Source of the DNA: Botryococcus braunii
Lineage: Eukaryota; Chlorophyta; Trebouxiophyceae
Assembly (NCBI GenBank): GCA_002005505.1
Contig: KV908467.1
Location: 1-25,000 of the forward strand
DNA length: 25,000 nt
Reading direction: 5' to 3'
Part shown: in pieces, positions 20,510 to 25,000 of the stretch
Numbering within the stretch: position 1 is the first letter of the stretch
How the letters are laid out: the number at the start of each line of letters is the position of its first letter
Position numbers and translations under genes: made by a program
Notes under the pieces: model-generated
Seen by the model: the letters and a program-made list of their open reading frames with translations, nothing else
What the model was told of the DNA's origin: nothing
Databases searched by the model: none

Positions 20510-23500
20510 CTAGGGTTTCAATCCCGCTTGAACCCCGAGCAGACGCATTCGCTCCCGCAGGCTGAGCTTGGGCCTCTGCGCGGTTTCGCCGCCCGCCCCG
20601 CCTGACACGTCGAGGGCGCCCAGCCCCTTCCCGCCATCTTGTCCTTCCTGGGGCAGTTGCGCCTGCGCATCTGGTTCCCGGTCTCCTCGACCCACATGGG
20701 CCCCATGTGGCCCTGCTGCTGTAATGCCCCTCGGCGGCCCAGGAGCCAGTCTCAGAGCCACATCGCTCTTGGGTACGCCCAGGTCTGGCCCCGCCGTGTG
20801 GTGTGCACGCGGCCTCACGGGGGTCGTCTCCTGCCCAGTCAGCGCATCAGGAGAACCTCCCCAGACACCCCTTTTTCCCTCCTCCTCGTCCTCCTTTTTC
20901 GCCTGGGCTTCCACTCCCCCCTCGTCCTTCCCTGGCCTACCAGCACCACTGCCAGACCTCTTGGACATCTTCCAAGCCCTGCCAGCTTCCTCAGGGGGTC
21001 GAATGGTTACATCCGGCGTCCTTTCATGTCCATCAGGGGGACTGCTGGCCACATTCTGCGTACTTTCGGTGACATCATGAGGTCTTTCAGAGCGGTCAAT
21101 GGCCATGGGAATGGGCCCCACACAGCCTCCGGAGCCATCGCGGCTCCCCTGCGGGGCAGCGCCTGGGCTCCCTTCGACGAGCGATGCGGCCACCCGACTG
21201 TCAGTGGAGTCCCCCTGGCGGCCTCCCAAGGGCTCCGCCAGTGCCGGCTCTGCAACGACGGGGACCGCAACACCCTCATCTGCAGCCAACACGGCCTCCG
21301 TCCCTGGGGACCCCCTCAGTCCCGGGTCCCTCCAGAGCGGGGCCTCTTCAAGACTGGTCCCCAGGACAGCACCACTCACACTGTGATTGTAATCTACCTT
21401 TGAACTTATTCCTTCTTCTATCTCCGCTTGATCTCCTTTCAAAGGGGCTTGTCGTCCTTTCGAGGCGGCTTGTTGTCCTCTCAAGGGAGTCTTGGCTGGC
21501 CTTCTCCCTGCAGACCCTCCACTGGGCAAATCGGCAGCATGGGGGTCCCGGAGCTTCCCTGCCAGTAAAGGAGCATCCCGGGGCACTGCCGTTGCTGCGC
21601 CACCATGGACAGCGCTCTTTCCCGGAGAAGTGGCCTTTCCTCGCCTCCTGCCAAGTGGAGAGGCTGCATCCGGGCCACAGCCAGGACTCCCGTGCCTCTC
21701 CTGCCCCGCAAGGTTCCCTTGGCGCCCCCCCTGGGACCGGTTAGGCCTGTCGAGGCCCAAAGCAGGGTCCGCTTTGTCCGCATGGCTCCCGCGGGGCCCC
21801 GCCAGAGGAGCTTCCCCATGCAGTTGCCGGTCCCCCACAAGGTAGGGGGTTTCGAGAACCCCGCCTTCGAGAATGATATCCAGGAGAGACACTGGCTGCG
21901 CCTGAGGGCCCGCCCCCCGGGCTCTCCCAGCCTCCATTGGGGCCTCCCGAAGAGTTCCCACAGCCGCTTCCTCTGCCCCTGGCCTCCCCACAGAGACTCC
22001 GGGGGCATCCCCCAGACCAGCCGTTCTCGGAAGATGTCTTGCATCCTCAAGGGAAGTCTTTTCCGGAGCCGCTGTGGGATGAGGAGGCGCTTGAAAACTC
22101 TCTGACAGCGGGAGGAGCCATTTCTTCACGTCGAAAGCTTCTTCCTCTGGTGCGGTTGCAGTGGTGGTGTCTTCAAGCAGGGCCATACGGGAGCCTAAGA
22201 TGCCGTTTGCGTCAAGCAGAGTGGTCTTCTTAGAAGGACGAGCCTCCCCCTGCAAGCTGCTTTCCAGCCCTCTGTCCGAGAGCGGGGAGCCGCCTGCCCG
22301 AACAAGCAGTGGCCATGTCAAATTGCAATATGGCTGCCTCACCTTCCATGCCCTTCCGACTGCAGGAGTGTACAAACATGCATCCCTGTCTGCCCTCCCG
22401 CTTTCTGCGCTCTCCATGGCATCCCACCCCGAATTCCCCTTCTCCCCTCTCCCTCACCGACTCCCCCCCCCCTCTCTGTGTGTGTGTGTGGGGGGGGGGG
22501 TGGGGGGCCGGGGAGGGAGTACTTGTGTGTGTATGTACGTGTATGTACCTCTGTGCATGCATTCACGTGTGTGTCTGTTGGTGGGGGGGGGGGGAGGGGG
22601 GTGGGTGTGTTGGGGGGTGCGGTCAGCCCGGGGGGGAAAGGGGGGGGTGGGAGGCAATGGCCTGTTGCAAAGACAAACAGGATCAATGAGAGATAGAAGC
22701 CTACAGCGACAGGGGGAAGCACTACAGCGACAAAGGGGGCACCACAGCAGACAAGGGGAGGCACCTCGCCGCAGGGGGAGGTAATAAAGCGACAGGGGAT
22801 GCACTAAAGCGATAAGGGGAGGGACCTCGCTCCAGTGGGAGCTACTACAGCAACAGGGGGAGGCAGCACAGTGACATGGGGAGGAAGCTCGATGCAGGGG
22901 GAGGTACCAGAGGAACAGGCGGACGCACTACAGTGACAGGGGGAGGCACCTCGCTGCAGGGGCCTAATGATGCGCAGCCGCCTCTCATCCCGCTGGCCGT
23001 CTGACGCAGCATCTTCTGAAGCAGCATTGGACAACGAGGCTCCCTGTTTGTCATGGGGAGGGCTCATGCTGCTTCCAGCCTCATGTGAGACTGCTGCATC
23101 AGAAGCATGCCGCCAATCTGCTCCGTCCTCGCTGGATATCTGAGAGTCTTTGAGCTGGGCCTGCACTGCCCGGATGGCCTGTACCGCCTGCTGTGCAGCT
23201 CGCCTGCGGGGCTGCCGGCGGGGGGCACTCATGCTCTCTTTCGGCGCAGCATCTCCTGTACCGCCAGGCGTACTGCCATCTCCTTCGTCCTCCATGGTCT
23301 CACTCCCGCTGTCCTGTGTGTGAGACTTCCTTTTCCTGCCAGTCGCCGCTTTCGGCTTGCGTGTACTTTCTGGCAGGGTACCACCAGGGTCCCGCGCTCC
23401 CCTCGTAGCCGAATAGAGGTTCCCGTCAAAGGGACTGCGTGTTGATGCAAGCGCGTCAGACTCTTCAGGGCCCGTTGAGACTGGCTGACCCATAGGTTCA

Positions 23501-23900
23501 CGATGGCCGGGGGAGCGGTCCCCAGATAACACATGGTTACCCCCAGGGAGGCCTGTGCCATCCGCAGAGTGAGTACCCCGAGGGGCCCCCCCTCTGCCAC
23601 GACTCCGGCGCACCCTGGGTCGTCCAACGCGCTGGCTGTCCGGCTGCGCATGTCGGCGCTTTGACACCCCAGTCTGCTTTCCCTCGTCCATTTCCTCCTC
23701 TTTGACAGTTTCCAGTCCGCGTCTGCGTTTGCGAGTCCCTTTTTGATTTGACGCAACTTCGTTATCCCGTCCCTGTGCTGCGCCCCCCCTGCAACCCCTC
23801 GCTCGCCCTCTCGCCGAGCGCTTGGAGACGACAGACTCTCCCTCCTCACCTGACCAAGCCACAGTGACAACGGCTTCAGCACCAGCTCGAGCATGGCCCG
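20510..23900 (-). CDS. Large GC-rich, probably disordered basic protein, function unknown (5' end unresolved)
   Basis: Two long minus-strand open segments join in phase: 23900–22950 (951 nt; acceptor TTGTTGCAG) and 22359–20510 (1,850 nt; acceptor CTCCTGCAG), ending at TAG 20510–20512. The donor after LRIIRPLQR is G|GTGCCT, phase 1, matching the next exon. Together they encode about 932 residues. The first segment has Lys/Arg clusters resembling nuclear localisation signals (GTRKRRRG, GRKRKS, RRQPRRRAA) and an Ala/Gln-rich helix. The second is Gly/Pro/Ala/Arg-rich with acidic patches and ends SLRERMRLLG. No folded domain is evident. Nuclear location is inference. High GC makes long frames likely by chance, but phase agreement across the minisatellite intron supports a gene. 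The first ATG exon was not found. Confidence 0.5.
22360..22949 (-). other. Proposed intron with GT/G-rich tract and minisatellite
   Basis: Lies between the two open segments of the minus-strand gene. On the plus strand it carries (GT)n with long G runs (about 22470–22650) and then the 62-bp minisatellite. The minisatellite period is not a multiple of three, which fits non-coding status. Confidence 0.5.
22697..22960. repeat. Minisatellite with a 62-bp higher-order period made of ~21-bp units
   Basis: Basic unit of 20–21 bp resembling GCACTACAGCGACAGGGGGAG. Three unit types alternate, giving a period of exactly 62 bp: 22739–22800, 22801–22862, 22863–22924, a partial copy 22925–22960, and degenerate units before 22739. 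Confidence 0.9.
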
Positions 23901-24017
23901 CTGCAACAACCACCCCTCCCCATCCTCAGAATTCAGCGAAAGCAAGACGACGATGATCGCGATTGTTATGAGAATGACGTGGTGACCGCCGGTGTGCTCA
24001 CAAAGGCGTCACCAACA

Positions 24018-25000
24018 ATGGCAGCGGACAAGCAAGTGTGCAAGCATGCGCATGGGCGCAGCACAGAGGCGCGCAATGCCAAGACTCCGGATCTTCCAAA
24101 AGTTGGGGACGGCCCGCAGCCCACTATTATTGTGACCCAGGATTTACAAAGAACTCTGTGTGGAAGCTGATCCTCAAGGGGATATGTCGGCGCTCCCCAC
24201 CACATTTCCGCCTCCGCCTCTGTGTGTGAGATTGGACCCATGCTGACCAGTATGTCCCACACTCACAAGGAAACCTCTTCCAAACAGGAGCCCGGATGCT
24301 CAGAAAGGGCCACAGGCGACGGACAGAATATCTGCACAAAACTTGAATTCTGCTTTGCACGAAGTCACAGACAAAATAGCTAGGGTAACAGTCCCGCCCA
24401 GAGCTACAGAGGAATATACATGGAGATTCACACTACGAGCGTTTTTGAGAGGCCAAGTCTGCATTTCAGGCTGTGCCCAACACGTGGGACTGGTGAACGA
24501 GCGAATTGCCAGGAGTTGTCTGGCTTGTCGGGACTTGATCCTTCTTCACGCCCCAACAATATCCCAGCCAGCTGCCTTAATGAAAGCAGGAAGGGGACAA
24601 CCTCCCAGAAGCATGCACAAAAAAGGACCTTGTCCGAGCCCTGAACCTGTCCAAGGAGTTGCATGGCACAATTGTGCCATGCAACTCCTTATGGGGCCAC
24701 TCCATGCAAGCCTCCTCCAGCAATTGGCAGGGACACCCCTCTTGTGCCAGGAGTTTGTGAAGCTCCCATCGCATTCCCTCAGGTTGGAATGCTCCACTTT
24801 CTATTGTTGCTGTGATAAGGCAAGGCCGGGCACGCCACATACCTCTCTCTGCATGACTTCTGCTTGGGCTTCTGCTGTGGCTCTGGCCAGTCCGCGACGC
24901 ACCCTTCCCCTTGGAGCTGACTCCAAAGACCTCCCAGGGCCACTTTTCCCATCTGCAGTCGCCCTCAACAGCCCTTTCAGGCCCTCGACACCCTGTTCAC
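24018..25000 (+). CDS. Possible 5' part of a plus-strand gene, function unknown (runs off the window)
   Basis: Candidate exon 1 at 24018–24157 starts at ATG in context ACAATGGC and reads MAADKQVCKHAHGRS. A phase-2 donor (CT|GTGTGG) pairs with acceptor CTTCCAAACAG for exon 2 from 24288. From there one frame is open to the window end (over 230 codons), with protein-like stretches such as LNSALHEVTDKIARVTVPP and EYTWRFTLRAFLRGQ. Against it, the minus strand is also open over 24843–25000 and 24577–24840, and the composition is GC-rich. The product is not recognised. If real, it is divergent from the large minus-strand gene. Confidence 0.3.
24653..24690. repeat. Perfect 38-bp palindrome
   Basis: Nineteen bases (AAGGAGTTGCATGGCACAA) are followed at once by their exact reverse complement, with no spacer. 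It could extrude a cruciform or form a 19-bp RNA stem with no unpaired loop. Confidence 0.95.
24843..25000 (-). CDS. Possible minus-strand exon, competing with the plus-strand frame
   Basis: An open frame entering from the right edge, 52 codons (contains GLKGLLRATADG, ARATAEAQAEVMQRE), followed by a good donor GAG|GTATGT. A second minus-strand frame, 24577–24840 (contains MRWELHKLLAQEG), follows but would need a ~33-nt intron and its phase does not match. Only one strand is likely coding here, and I cannot decide which. Confidence 0.25.

Overview
This is a nuclear eukaryotic window. It holds multi-exon genes with GT–AG introns, a decayed Ty1/copia retrotransposon, very long microsatellites, homopolymer runs and a higher-order minisatellite. 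The protein sequences point to the green lineage, probably an alga. The mitochondrial ribosomal protein mL46 resembles the land-plant form around its PAP..T.AD..NDT motif, and the SEC13 also fits a plant or algal origin. A charophyte is possible, but species assignment is inference.

Left part (1–5.5 kb): the minus strand carries the 5' half of a copia element (gag, zinc knuckle, protease motif, then pre-integrase and the first integrase residues in shifted frames), running off the left edge. Then come a 137-bp direct repeat pair, an (AG)59 tract, a ~665-bp pyrimidine block and a stop-interrupted minus-strand frame.

Middle (5.5–18 kb): three genes were resolved to exon level by hand. (1) A plus-strand, six-exon gene (5501–7545) encodes about 315 residues. 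Its C-terminal half is built of six consecutive 21-residue Gly/Pro-spaced hydrophobic repeats; I do not recognise the family, and it is the best candidate for something undescribed here. (2) SEC13, minus strand, seven exons (10565–14745), 300 residues, complete. (3) mL46, plus strand, about five exons (15212–18024), about 255 residues. SEC13 and mL46 are head to head, with 466 bp between their start codons. Coding-looking but unassembled fragments lie at 8.05–8.41 kb (minus) and 9.27–10.12 kb (plus).

Right part (18–25 kb): a large CA/CG block, an unassigned open frame at 19.3–19.9 kb, and a GC-rich minus-strand gene (20510–23900 at least). Its two joined open exons have matching phases and give over 930 residues of low-complexity, probably disordered, basic protein. 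Its intron holds a 62-bp higher-order minisatellite. The last kilobase has competing open frames on both strands and a perfect 38-bp palindrome.

The genes show no shared pathway: SEC13 acts in vesicle coats and nuclear pores, and mL46 in the mitochondrial ribosome. This looks like an ordinary gene neighbourhood in a repeat-rich genome rather than an operon-like system.
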